Shown here in pieces: positions 46,501 to 54,960 of a DNA stretch of 64,000 nucleotides. The notes under the pieces are model-generated. The model ran no database searches. It had not been told where the DNA came from and saw only the letters and a program-made list of their open reading frames with translations. The first letter of the stretch is position 1; each line of letters opens with the position of its first letter. This DNA comes from DASZVN01 sp035547055 (GTDB lineage: Bacteria; Pseudomonadota; Alphaproteobacteria; Rhizobiales; Methylopilaceae): assembly GCA_035547055.1 (NCBI GenBank), contig DASZVN010000057.1:27533-91532 (forward strand). The letters run 5' to 3'. The position numbers and the translations under genes are program-made.

Positions 46501-47469
46501 CTATCGCTCGAAGCCGAGACTTGCGAGGACTGCCGGGTCGAGCGGACCGTTCGCGGCGAAGCGGGCCGCGTCTTCGATCTGGCCGACGTTGGAGACCCCG
46601 AGCAGGACCGTCGAGACCGCCGGGTTGCCGAGGGCGAAGCGGATCGCCGCCTCGCCTGGATCGAGCCCCACGGCACGACACCGGTCGGCGAAGCGATGCG
46701 CCTTCGCCATGAGCTGCACGAAGTCGGGGTCGCTGTCGGCCCCGCTGGGCGGCCGTCCGTCCGGCGCCGCGAGAATGCCGCCCTCCAGGACGCGCAGGCC
46801 GACCGTGCCGAGGCCGGCGGCGGCCGCCCGGGCGCCGATCTGCCCATAGTCACGCAGGCCGGCGACCGACGGTTCCCAGGCGCTGGGGTTGAGCATGCTG
46901 TAGTTCACCGTGGCGACGTCGAAGGCGCCGCTGTCGACTACGGCCGCGACCGCGGCGGGGTCGCCGCCATAGGTCGAGCAGCCGAAGAAGCCTGCCAGGC
47001 CGCGCCGGCGAAGCGCCGCAAACGCCCCGGCCACCGGGCCGAGCACGTCGTCGACCGCCAGCAGGGCGCCGGAGCCGAACGGCGCCGTCGCCGCGCGGAC
47101 GTGGCCAATGCGGTTGTGGAGCTGGATCACGTCGATCCGCGGCATGCCGAGGCGCTTCAGGCTCGCCTCGACCGAGCGGGTCACGGCTCCCCGGATGTCG
47201 GCGAGATCGGCGGCGAACAGCGCAACCTTGGTCGCGACCACCGGCTTCGCGCCGATGTCGCGGAGCGCCTCGCCAAGGTGCACTTCCGAAAGCCCGTCGC
47301 CATAGATCGGCGCGGTGTCGAAATAGTCGATGCCGAGCGCCAGCGCCCGCTCCACCGCCATGCGCCGCACGGCAGGCGCGGCATGGATCATCAGCCCTGC
47401 CGTGGTGCCGCAGCCGAAGCCGATTTCCGAGACGGCGAGGCCGGTGCGCCCGAGGATGCGGTGCTTCAC
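46501..47469 (-). CDS. Aldo/keto reductase
   Basis: 322 residues, TIM barrel. Catalytic tetrad visible: Asp and Tyr in DYFDTAPIYGDGLSE, Lys in VVATKVAL, His in IQLHNRIGH. The C-terminal NADP-binding region has ALGNPAVSTVLLGVSNVGQIEDAA. Reduces or oxidises an unknown carbonyl or sugar; the closest feel is the D-threo-aldose/pyridoxal dehydrogenase group. Downstream of the CmcJ-type gene by 16 bp, so likely co-transcribed. Confidence 0.92.
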   Translation of the reverse strand: MKHRILGRTGLAVSEIGFGCGTTAGLMIHAAPAVRRMAVERALALGIDYFDTAPIYGDGLSEVHLGEALRDIGAKPVVATKVALFAADLADIRGAVTRSVEASLKRLGMPRIDVIQLHNRIGHVRAATAPFGSGALLAVDDVLGPVAGAFAALRRRGLAGFFGCSTYGGDPAAVAAVVDSGAFDVATVNYSMLNPSAWEPSVAGLRDYGQIGARAAAAGLGTVGLRVLEGGILAAPDGRPPSGADSDPDFVQLMAKAHRFADRCRAVGLDPGEAAIRFALGNPAVSTVLLGVSNVGQIEDAARFAANGPLDPAVLASLGFER

Positions 47470-47485
47470 GGCGCGGGTGACGGGC

Positions 47486-48325
47486 TCAGGCGTGATGGAA
47501 GACCAGCGTCCTGATCTCGATGCTCTCGCGGGGAGGGGCGTCGGCCGGCGTCGTCGGGTCGGCGAAGGCCGTGTGCGGCGCGAAGCGGGCGCGGCCGTCC
47601 GCAGCCGAGTCGTAGCACTTCAGCAGCAGCGCCTCGTCGGTTCGCATGTCCGGGAAATAGACCCAGGCGTGCGAGGGCCGGTAGGTCACCGAATAGATCT
47701 CGCCGGTACGGTCGGGATAGACCAGCTCCTGCGCGACGAGATCGTCCGGCGCGACCGAGCGGGCATCGCAGACCGCCAGCGGAGTGTCCCGCACCGGGCC
47801 GCGGATCGGCCGCCACAGGTTGACGATCTGCACCCGCCCGCGCAGCAGCGCCTCGGCCTCGTCGGGAAAGAAATCCCGCACCCGCTGCGGGCCGGACTTC
47901 ACGGTCTGATCGACATGGACGCGCGTCGCCGGCTGACGGAGGCCATTGTCGCGATCCGCCGCGCCGGGCACCCGCCGCCGCACCGTGTGGTCGTAGATGA
48001 AGACGCGATCGGCGCCGGTCGCAGCGCGCAGGAATTCCGCGGCCTCGGGATAGTAGACCCGGCGGATCTCCTCGTCGTCGTAGAAATCCCGGACCGCGCT
48101 CGGCTGCCCGACCAGGGCGAAGCCCTCCTTGTCGAGTCCGAAGGCCGCCGCCTCGGGACGGCCGTCGTGGATCGCGACCCGCCGCCGGTCGTCGACGAGG
48201 TTGGAGCGCGGCTCGCCCGCGGGCGGCGGATCGTAGGTGTAGGTGCGCGGCGTTCCGGCCATCGGCGCCAGATAGGTCAGCTCGGCCTCGACAGCCGGCA
48301 AATCCTCGAGGCGGGCAGGGGCCAT
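47486..48325 (-). CDS. CmcJ/NvfI-family oxidoreductase
   Basis: 279 residues. Non-haem iron/2-oxoglutarate type pattern: H-x-D in TRVHVDQT, TVRRRVPGAAD before it, RVQIVNLWRPIRGPVRDTPLAVCDARSV, and HAWVYFPDMRTDEALLLKCYDS. Characterised members are mostly fungal (CmcJ, NvfI, GA4 desaturase-like); bacterial ones are little known. Likely start MAPARLEDL. Leads the minus-strand pair with the aldo/keto reductase. Confidence 0.85.
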   Translation of the reverse strand: MAPARLEDLPAVEAELTYLAPMAGTPRTYTYDPPPAGEPRSNLVDDRRRVAIHDGRPEAAAFGLDKEGFALVGQPSAVRDFYDDEEIRRVYYPEAAEFLRAATGADRVFIYDHTVRRRVPGAADRDNGLRQPATRVHVDQTVKSGPQRVRDFFPDEAEALLRGRVQIVNLWRPIRGPVRDTPLAVCDARSVAPDDLVAQELVYPDRTGEIYSVTYRPSHAWVYFPDMRTDEALLLKCYDSAADGRARFAPHTAFADPTTPADAPPRESIEIRTLVFHHA

Positions 48326-48558
48326 GGCGCTTCTCCTCGCGTGGCGTGGGCTGCCGGATGAGATTGGCGCGCGCCCTCCGTTCTGCAAGCGGAGCGGCAA
48401 CGCGGAGGGCGTTCCGACGCGGTGCCGGGCCGAGAGCGATGAAAAGGAGAACGACGTCTACGCCATTAGCCGCACTAAAATTGCGGTATGGGCGAGGGCT
48501 ACAATACAACTGGTGGAAAGCGGTCAGACAGCTTTCCAGTCGGTTGGCAAAGCAGCCT

Positions 48559-49614
48559 TCATTCTGCTTCCATGAAGTCGAACGGCTTTGCAGGGACGAA
48601 TCGGTTCGATGCCTCGCCGGCAAGGATGCGGTTCATGTCCACCCCGAGATCCAGTTTGCGGACATGCGCACCTTCGGAGAAGTCGAGCTTCTTCATATCC
48701 ACCCAGAAAACGTTGGGTGACGTTGCCGATTCTCCATAGAAAATCATGCTCTTCTGATCCGCCACTACGCGCCAACGCGTCGTGGACAGGTTCGGCGCAC
48801 CGGGAAGGCTCACGCCATAGGGTGCCGAAGCGTTGCGGATCACGCTGAATACTGCGGCGGCGGCAATCCGGGGGTCGTCGCTCTGGGTCACCGCGTTGAT
48901 GTAGAAGCCGGCGCGCACGAAACGGTCTTCGGAGCGGCTGCTGCCGGGCAGGAAGTTGAGGGAGTCGACCGCGCTCCAGTATCTCTGGTTGGCGAGCTGC
49001 ATGTCATAGGGCGGGTCGTTCGTCACCACCTGATAGGCACGGTCATGATGGATGCTCAGCTTTCCGTCGATCCACTCAAGAACAGCACTGTCGCCGGTCG
49101 CGTCGGAGAGCGTCAGATGCAGCGGCGCGAGACTGCCGGGACGGCCGGGCACCTCGCCGCTCACGACCTGCACAGGATGGGCGCGCGTATATTCAACCGC
49201 CTTCGAGACCGTTGCGAACTGATCGAGGTAGAATTGCGCCCAGATCGAGAGCGACATGCGCGGCGTCGTCCCGTCGTCCTCCGGGAACTTTGTGGCGTTG
49301 AGCCATAGCAGGCTGGCGTTGAGGCCGGCTTCGTTCATGCCGTCTACCGTCGAGATATCATAGCCGGAGACGGCCAGGCTGCCGTATTTCGACGTCCATT
49401 CCACCGAACGCGGACCGGCGGCTCCATTGCGCTTCATCCCGCGGGGAAAGACCCAGAAGTTGCTGACCATCGGATCCTTGAAGTCCATGTTGCGGCCAGT
49501 GAGATTGCGTCCGTCCGGCCCGTGATAGACGACCCGTGTACAGGCCTGGGCCTCGGCGGTCAGCAGCGCCGTAGCAGCGGTCAAGGCGACGAGAATGCGT
49601 GTGAATCGAGACAT
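48559..49614 (-). CDS. Secreted linear-amide C-N hydrolase (choloylglycine hydrolase / penicillin V acylase family)
   Basis: 351 residues. Signal peptide cleaved before Cys25 (AEAQA-CTRVVYHG), which becomes the Ntn nucleophile. Family residues: Arg after Cys, Asp in GRNMDF, Asn in NEAGLNASLLW and TNDPPYD, Arg near RFVRAGFYI. Relatives cleave bile-salt, penicillin V or N-acyl-homoserine-lactone amides; a signal peptide is typical of the Gram-negative branch active on AHLs. A GTG start at 49626 is also possible. A truncated outer-membrane gene is upstream. Confidence 0.9.
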   Translation of the reverse strand: MSRFTRILVALTAATALLTAEAQACTRVVYHGPDGRNLTGRNMDFKDPMVSNFWVFPRGMKRNGAAGPRSVEWTSKYGSLAVSGYDISTVDGMNEAGLNASLLWLNATKFPEDDGTTPRMSLSIWAQFYLDQFATVSKAVEYTRAHPVQVVSGEVPGRPGSLAPLHLTLSDATGDSAVLEWIDGKLSIHHDRAYQVVTNDPPYDMQLANQRYWSAVDSLNFLPGSSRSEDRFVRAGFYINAVTQSDDPRIAAAAVFSVIRNASAPYGVSLPGAPNLSTTRWRVVADQKSMIFYGESATSPNVFWVDMKKLDFSEGAHVRKLDLGVDMNRILAGEASNRFVPAKPFDFMEAE

Positions 49615-49656
49615 GTCGAACACCAATCCATAAAGGCTGCGCGAAACCTTTGCCGA

Positions 49657-50154
49657 TCAGAACCGATAGGTCATGCCGAGAACCGGGCCACTGAGACGCG
49701 TGTCGTAGACGTGGCCGCTGTGATCGTAGTCGACGTCGAGGACCTTGTAGCCCGCGGAAGCGGAAAGGCGATCGCTGAAGACATAATTGACGGTCGCCAG
49801 CACCGACCATGTGAGATCGGAACCAGCGCCGAAGCTCCCGATGTCGGCCTGCCCCTGCAGCGACGGCTTATCCGTCAGCGGAAGGAAGGCGCGCAGGCTA
49901 CCCGGCGGCTCGACCCGGCCGACGCTTTCGCCATAACTGACAGACCCGCTCATGCCGCCAAGGCTCCCTGTAAGGGTCACATCGTTGGAAATGCGCCAGA
50001 AGCGCGCATCGCCAACGGCGTCAAGGATGAACGGCGGCGTATTGATGACGCGGTCGCCGCCCGTCAATGTCGCGGTGAACTGTGTCGTGTAGACCTTCGC
50101 ATCGATTTCTCGGGCGAGATTATGTCGATACGACGGACAGGCGGCAATATCGCG
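49657..50154 (-). pseudogene. 5'-truncated outer-membrane beta-barrel gene
   Basis: The frame is open from 50154, just after an in-frame TGA, to the stop at 49657. It has barrel strands such as SDRLSASAGYKVLDVDYDHSG and the C-terminal closing strand GPVLGMTYRF, as in full outer-membrane proteins, but there is no signal peptide and only a TTG (50067) or none as start. About half the usual protein is missing. The break lies 26 bp from the 3' end of tRNA-Ser, pointing to a deletion or integration junction. Confidence 0.7.
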
Positions 50155-50179
50155 TCATTAGACGGCAATCGGCGGCCAG

Positions 50180-50269
50180 TGGCGGAGAGGGTGGGATTCG
50201 AACCCACGATACGGTTGCCCGTATACACGCTTTCCAAGCGTGCGCCTTCAGCCGCTCGGCCACCCCTCC
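50180..50269 (-). tRNA. tRNA-Ser (GGA)
   Basis: 90 nt with CCA encoded. Acceptor GGAGGGG pairs CCTCTCC with one G-U; anticodon loop CTTGGAAAG gives GGA; long variable arm typical of tRNA-Ser; T-loop GGTTCGAATCC. Confidence 0.95.
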
Positions 50270-50420
50270 GGTGGGCGCCCTCTTAGCCCATCATCGCGAA
50301 AGGTGGGAAGCGGTTTTAGCCGGCGGGGTGGCTGCCGCGTCCGCGGGCCGAGCATGATGCCGCCGCCCGCCGCGACCTTGCCCGCCCCGGCCTTTTCTCC
50401 TAAAGGGAGGCGCGGTTCAT

Positions 50421-50497
50421 GCAGCTGTAGCTCAGTTGGTTAGAGCGCCTGACTGTGGATCAGGAGGCCGGTGGTTCGAGTCCACCCAGCTGTACCA
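50421..50497 (+). tRNA. tRNA-His (GTG)
   Basis: 77 nt with CCA. Anticodon loop ACTGTGGAT gives GTG; T-loop GGTTCGAGTCC. The base before the acceptor is T, not G, the discriminator is A73, and the first pair is G1-U72: the alphaproteobacterial exception to the universal G-1:C73. Confidence 0.95.
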
Positions 50498-50619
50498 CCG
50501 CCCAGTCCCTCCCGCCTTGCAAACACAAGCCAGCTCGGCGCCGGCGGCTCTTTCGTCACCCCGGCGGCGTGGCGTAGCGTCCCGCCGCGCCGCTCGCGCG
50601 CGATGGAGGAGATGCAGGC

Positions 50620-51327
50620 ATGACGGTCGAGGAAGCCCAGGCGACGCTGGTCGACGCCAACCACGTGCTGGCCCGCGAGGGCATTGTCGATGCCTATGGC
50701 CACGTCAGCGTGCGCCATCCGTCCCGGCCCGACCGCTTCTTCATGTCGTGCTCGCGAAGCCCCGCGATCGTCGCGCCGGCCGACATCATGGAATTCATGC
50801 TCGACGGCACCGCGCTCGATCCGCGCGGGCGCACGCCCTATCTCGAGCGCTTCATCCACGGCGCGGTCTACGAGGCGCGGCCCGAGGTGAACTCCGTCGT
50901 CCACAACCATTCCTACGCGCTGATCCCGTTCGGGGTCGTCAACACGCCGATCCGGCCGATCTTCCACATCGGCGCGCGGATCGGCCGCGAGGTGCCGGTG
51001 TGGGACATCCGCGACCGCTTCGGCGACACCAACCTCCTCGTCACGAGCATGGAAATCGGCCGCGACCTCACGACGACGCTCGCCGGCAACGTCGCCCTCC
51101 TGATGCGCGGCCACGGTTCCGTCGTCACCGGCGAGTCGATTCAGGATTCGGTGCTCTCGGCGCTCTACCTCCAGGTCAACGCCCAGCTCCAGATGCAGGC
51201 GATGCAGCTCGGAGAGGTCAGCTACCTTACGCCGGGCGAGATCGACATCGGCATGGCGGAGACCCGCACCCGCATCGGCGCCGACCGCGCCTGGCAGTAC
51301 CTGCTGTCGCGGCTGGAGCGGCGATGA
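50620..51327 (+). CDS. Class II aldolase/adducin domain protein
   Basis: 235 residues. Zinc-ligand pattern GHVSVRHP, the VHNHSYALIPFG pair of His, and a third His in LMRGHGSVVTG, as in L-fuculose-phosphate aldolase-type enzymes. DAYGHVSVRHPSRPDRFFMS is typical of the decarboxylase-like subgroup, so the reaction may be a decarboxylation or retro-aldol cleavage of an unknown sugar or aromatic acid. GGAGGAGATG precedes the start region. Standing alone between tRNA-His and a toxin-antitoxin pair. Confidence 0.88.
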   Translation: MTVEEAQATLVDANHVLAREGIVDAYGHVSVRHPSRPDRFFMSCSRSPAIVAPADIMEFMLDGTALDPRGRTPYLERFIHGAVYEARPEVNSVVHNHSYALIPFGVVNTPIRPIFHIGARIGREVPVWDIRDRFGDTNLLVTSMEIGRDLTTTLAGNVALLMRGHGSVVTGESIQDSVLSALYLQVNAQLQMQAMQLGEVSYLTPGEIDIGMAETRTRIGADRAWQYLLSRLERR

Positions 51328-51338
51328 GGCGGATCACG

Positions 51339-51367
51339 TTGCCTGCCTAATCGTAACGCGTTACAGT
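51339..51367 (+). promoter_or_regulatory. Toxin-antitoxin promoter with an operator palindrome over the -10
   Basis: TTGCCT, 17-bp spacer, TACAGT, ending 13 bp before the antitoxin ATG. The 12-bp perfect palindrome GTAACGCGTTAC (51353-51364) covers the spacer end and half of the -10, a typical position for autorepression by an antitoxin or antitoxin-toxin complex. Confidence 0.5.
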
Positions 51368-51379
51368 CCCGGCGTCCGA

Positions 51380-51616
51380 ATGTCGGAAATCGCGACGATG
51401 GCTGCTCCAGCCGAGAGAATGAAGGCGTTGCGTCAACGGCGCCATACCCGGGGGCTGCGCGAATTGCGGCTGGTGGTGCCGGACGCTCGCTCGCGTGCGG
51501 TCCGCGAGCGGGTGGCTGCGGCGGTTGCGCGCCTCGATCCGAATGACGAGGAGGAAGCCCTGCGTTGGATCGAGGTGGTGTCGGAGTTCGACACGCGGAA
51601 CGTCGCCGACGAATGA
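51380..51616 (+). CDS. MazE-like antitoxin (DUF3018 family)
   Basis: 78 residues. MAAPAERMKALRQRRHTRGLRELRLVVPDARSRAVRERVAAAVARL is the family pattern; the short acidic tail (LRWIEVVSEFDTRNVADE) probably wraps the toxin. Arg-rich N-terminus is likely to bind DNA. ATG at 51380; an alternative ATG is six codons later. It overlaps the toxin start by four bases (ATGA). Confidence 0.85.
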   Translation: MSEIATMAAPAERMKALRQRRHTRGLRELRLVVPDARSRAVRERVAAAVARLDPNDEEEALRWIEVVSEFDTRNVADE

Positions 51617-51942
51617 AGCGGGGCGACGTTGTGACGGTCGCCGCGTCTGGCGACTACGGGAAACCGCGGCCTGCGGTAATCGTCCAGACCGACGCGCTGC
51701 CGGACGCTCATGCGTCGATCATCGTCTGCCAAATGACCTCTTCGATTGTTCTGGCGGACGATTTTCGCGTTACGATCGAACCGAGCGCGCGCAATGGGCT
51801 GAACGTTCGATCGCAGATCATGGTCGACAAGCCCGTTACCGTACGTCGCGAGCGCATCGATCGAGCGATTGGACACCTCGATGAGAACGATCTTTCCCGC
51901 CTCAACGCGGCGCTCGCCTTCGTGATGGGTCTTTCCGATTAG
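51613..51942 (+). CDS. MazF/PemK-like mRNA interferase toxin
   Basis: 109 residues. MazF-type barrel: MKRGDVVTVAASGDYGKPRPAVIVQTD, with the usual RGDV and the KPRPAVIVQ strand, and later SQIMVDKPVTVRRERI, as in PemK/MazF proteins. It is expected to cut mRNA at short sites; the target is unknown. Coupled to the antitoxin by ATGA overlap. Confidence 0.88.
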   Translation: MKRGDVVTVAASGDYGKPRPAVIVQTDALPDAHASIIVCQMTSSIVLADDFRVTIEPSARNGLNVRSQIMVDKPVTVRRERIDRAIGHLDENDLSRLNAALAFVMGLSD

Positions 51943-51962
51943 CGCGTCCCGACCTTTTCTCT

Positions 51963-52964
51963 TTACGGCACCAAGAGGAGCGAAGCCGTCGTGCGGCCGC
52001 CCTCCACGTCCTCGTGGGCCCGCGCCGCCTGGGCGAGAGGATAGGTCCGGCTCACCGCCACTTTGAGCACGCCCTGAGCCACGAGGGCGAAGAGGTCGGC
52101 GGCAGCGGCCCGGAGGCTCGGGGTGTCGCCGGCGATGAAGTGGAGGCCGGGCCGGCACACCGAGAGCGAGCCCTTGGCGGCGAGGAGGATCAGATCGAGC
52201 GGCGGTACGTGGCCCGAGGCGTTGCCGTAGTTCACCGCCATGCCGAACGGGCGGATGCAGTCGAGCGAACGGACGAACGTGTCCTTGCCGACCCCGTCGA
52301 ACACGGCGGAGACACCCTCGCCGCCGGTCAGCGCCTTGGCGGCGGCGACGAAATCCACCTCGCGGTAGAGGATGGTCTCGTCGCAGCCGTTGGCCTCGGC
52401 GATCGCGGCTTTCCCGGCGTTGCCAACGGTACCGATCACGCGGGCGCCGAGGTGGCTCGCCCATTGGCAGAGCAGGGTGCCGACCCCGCTCGCGGCGGCG
52501 TGGACCAGGATGATGTCGTCCGGCTTCGGCGTGAACACGCGGCGGACGATCATTGCCGCGGTCAGGCCCTTGACCATCAGCGCTGCCGCCTGCTGCTCCG
52601 TCACGCCGTCCGGCAGCACCACCAGCCGGTCGACCGGCACGTTGCGCGCCTCGGCATAGGCGCCGGTGTGCTCGTAGAAGCCGCCGTGCATCCCGGCATA
52701 GGCGACGCGGTCGCCAGGCCGGACGTCGACCACGCCCGGGGCGACCGCCTCGACCACGCCCGCGGCCTCGTTGCCGAGGATCAGCGGCAGCTTGGGCGGG
52801 GCCACCGGATAGAAGCCGCCGCGGCGGACGTTCACGTCCGAGAAATTGACGCCGATCGCGGTGTGACGGACGCGCGCCTCGCCAGGACCCGGCGGCGGCA
52901 GCTCCACCTCGTCCAGGCGCATCACCTCGGGCCCGCCATGGGCATGGATGCGAACCGCCTTCAT
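51963..52964 (-). CDS. Quinone oxidoreductase (medium-chain dehydrogenase/reductase, zinc-independent)
   Basis: 333 residues. Quinone reductase motifs: AIGVNFSDVNVRRG, LGNEAAGVVEAVAPGV, LVHAAASGVGTLLCQWA for NADPH, and HEDVEGGRTTASLLLVP at the end. No structural or catalytic zinc cysteines. Reduces quinones or enones with NADPH. MKAVRIH is the usual start. Divergent from the BKACE gene, 86 bp apart. Confidence 0.92.
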   Translation of the reverse strand: MKAVRIHAHGGPEVMRLDEVELPPPGPGEARVRHTAIGVNFSDVNVRRGGFYPVAPPKLPLILGNEAAGVVEAVAPGVVDVRPGDRVAYAGMHGGFYEHTGAYAEARNVPVDRLVVLPDGVTEQQAAALMVKGLTAAMIVRRVFTPKPDDIILVHAAASGVGTLLCQWASHLGARVIGTVGNAGKAAIAEANGCDETILYREVDFVAAAKALTGGEGVSAVFDGVGKDTFVRSLDCIRPFGMAVNYGNASGHVPPLDLILLAAKGSLSVCRPGLHFIAGDTPSLRAAAADLFALVAQGVLKVAVSRTYPLAQAARAHEDVEGGRTTASLLLVP

Positions 52965-53050
52965 CCTGAGCGTCCCCCCGCCGGCGCCGCCTTGACAGGG
53001 CAGCGGCCCGCGGCATCCATTGCAGCCCTGCCGGCGGGGAGGCAAGGCCG

Positions 53051-53956
53051 ATGCTCGACAAGGTCGTGATCACCTGCGCGGTGACCGGCAACCTCACCAC
53101 CACCGACCAGCATCCCGGCCTGCCCGTCACGCCGGACGAGATCGCCGGCGCCGCGCTCGATGCCGCCAAGGCCGGCGCCGCCGTCGCCCACATCCACGTC
53201 CGCGACCCGGCGACCGGGCGCCCGTCGATGGACATCGCGCATTACCGGGCCACGCTGGAGCGCATCCGCGCCGTCAATTCCGATCTCATCTTGAACGTCA
53301 CCACCGGGCCGGGCGGCCGCTTCGTGCCCTCCGACGACGACCCCAAGATCGCTGCGCCCGGCACCACGCTGATGCGGCCCGAGGATCGCGTCGCCCACAT
53401 CCCGATCCTGAAGCCGGACATCGCGACGCTCGACCTCGACACCATGAATTCCGGACAGGAGGTCGTGATCAACACGCCGAAGAACGTGCGGCGCATGGCG
53501 GCGGTCATCAACGCCGCGGGGGTCCTGCCGGAGATCGAGCTGTTCGACTCCGGCGACATCGCGATGTGGAAGGACATGCTGAAGGACGGCTCGCTCCGTC
53601 CGCCTTTGCTGTGCTCGGTCGTGATGGGCGTCCGCTTCGGCTTCCAGCCTTCGCCGGAGACCGTGCTCTACGCGCGGAGCCAGCTTCCTGCCGGCGCGGC
53701 CTTCACCGCATTCGGCACCGGGCGGGCGGCCTTTCCGATGGTGGCGCAGTCGGTGCTCGCCGGCGGCCATGCCCGCGTCGGCCTGGAGGACGCGGTCCAG
53801 ATCGAGCGCGGCGTGCTGGCGCCTTCCAACGCGGCGATGGTCGAGAAGGCGCGGCGCATCGTCGAGGCGCTCGGCGTCTCGATCGCGACCCCGGCCGAGG
53901 CCCGCGCCCTCTTCGGCCTGCCCGCGCGTGGTGGCGATGTCCGCCGCTCGGCCTGA
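53051..53956 (+). CDS. Beta-keto acid cleavage enzyme (BKACE, DUF849)
   Basis: 301 residues. TIM barrel starting DKVVITCAVTGNLTTTDQHPGLPVTPDEIA; zinc-ligand pattern HIHVRDPATGRPSMD; NVTTGPGG; and EIELFDSGD. It condenses a beta-keto acid with acetyl-CoA to give acetoacetate and a new CoA thioester. Different members act on different keto acids; this one's substrate is unknown. The dehydrogenase gene overlaps its end by 20 bases, showing coupling. Confidence 0.92.
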   Translation: MLDKVVITCAVTGNLTTTDQHPGLPVTPDEIAGAALDAAKAGAAVAHIHVRDPATGRPSMDIAHYRATLERIRAVNSDLILNVTTGPGGRFVPSDDDPKIAAPGTTLMRPEDRVAHIPILKPDIATLDLDTMNSGQEVVINTPKNVRRMAAVINAAGVLPEIELFDSGDIAMWKDMLKDGSLRPPLLCSVVMGVRFGFQPSPETVLYARSQLPAGAAFTAFGTGRAAFPMVAQSVLAGGHARVGLEDAVQIERGVLAPSNAAMVEKARRIVEALGVSIATPAEARALFGLPARGGDVRRSA

Positions 53957-54950
53957 AGCGGTGTTCGAGGGCAGGGCGCTCCGCCTCTCGGAGAGGGCGG
54001 CGTCGATCGCAGCGTTCCGGCCGGCGCTGGAGCCGCGCCGCTTCGCCTGCAGTCGCGACGACGAGGTCGTGGTCGAGGTCCACGCCGCCGGCGTCAACCA
54101 GAGCGACGCCAAGGCCGCGCTCGGCACGATGCCGCAGGCAGTCTGGCCGCGCACGCCGGGACGCGATTTTGCCGGGATCGTCGTCGACGGCCCGGCGGCG
54201 CTCATGGGCCGGGCCGTCTGGGGCACGGGCGGCGACCTCGGCATCACCCGCGACGGCAGCCACGCCACTCATCTCGTGCTGCCGGCCAATGCCGTGGCGC
54301 TGAAGCCGGCAGCGGTGCCGATGCGCGAGGCCGGCGGCGCCGGCGTGCCGTTCGTCACCGCGCTGCTTGGCTTCGAGCGCGCCGGCATGCCGCGCCCTGG
54401 CGATTTCGTCCTGGTGCTCGGCGTCAACGGCAAGGTCGGCCAGGCGGCGGCGCAGATCGCGACCGCCCGCGGCGCCAAGGTGATCGGCGTCGGGCGCGGC
54501 GGCGGCTACGCCGGCCACGCCAGCGCTCCGGTCGACTTCGTCGACGGCAGCGCGCCGGAGCGGGTCGCCCAGGCGGTGAGGGCGCTGACGGCAGGCCATG
54601 GCGCCGACATCGTGATGAACGCGGTCGGAAGCCCCTATTTCGACGCGGCGCAGGAGGCGCTCGCGAGCTTCGGCCGCCAGATCATCCTGGCGAGCCTCGC
54701 GCCGGTGGTGCCGCTGCGGATTTTCGATTTCTACCATGGCAGCCATGCCTATTTCGGCGTCGACTCGCTCGGCCTCGACGCCGCGGCCTCGGCGCGGCTG
54801 CTGGAACGGCTCGCGCCGGATTTCGAGGCGGGCCGGCTCGTCGCCTTTCCGGCCGCGGGCGGCGTCCATCCGTTCGCGGAGGCCGCCGCCGCCTATGCCG
54901 AGGCGCTCGCCGGCGGCCGCGGGCGCGTCATCCTGATTCCGAACGGGTAG
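53937..54950 (+). CDS. Medium-chain alcohol dehydrogenase/quinone reductase-like enzyme
   Basis: 337 residues. MDR fold: VVVEVHAAGVNQSDAKAALG, GRDFAGIVVDGP, LVLGVNGKVGQAAAQIATARGAKVIGVGRGG for the cofactor, and FAEAAAAYAEALAGGRGRVIL. No clear zinc cysteine set, so likely a reductase rather than a classic zinc enzyme. It is translationally coupled to the BKACE gene by a 20-base overlap, so it probably works on the same pathway. Confidence 0.87.
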   Translation: MSAARPEAVFEGRALRLSERAASIAAFRPALEPRRFACSRDDEVVVEVHAAGVNQSDAKAALGTMPQAVWPRTPGRDFAGIVVDGPAALMGRAVWGTGGDLGITRDGSHATHLVLPANAVALKPAAVPMREAGGAGVPFVTALLGFERAGMPRPGDFVLVLGVNGKVGQAAAQIATARGAKVIGVGRGGGYAGHASAPVDFVDGSAPERVAQAVRALTAGHGADIVMNAVGSPYFDAAQEALASFGRQIILASLAPVVPLRIFDFYHGSHAYFGVDSLGLDAAASARLLERLAPDFEAGRLVAFPAAGGVHPFAEAAAAYAEALAGGRGRVILIPNG

Positions 54951-54960
54951 GGGAAAGACG

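Noticed and set aside
52992..53020. TTGACA upstream of the BKACE gene as a promoter
   Set aside because: The matching -10 at 17-bp spacing would be ATCCAT, a poor match, so support is too weak to list.
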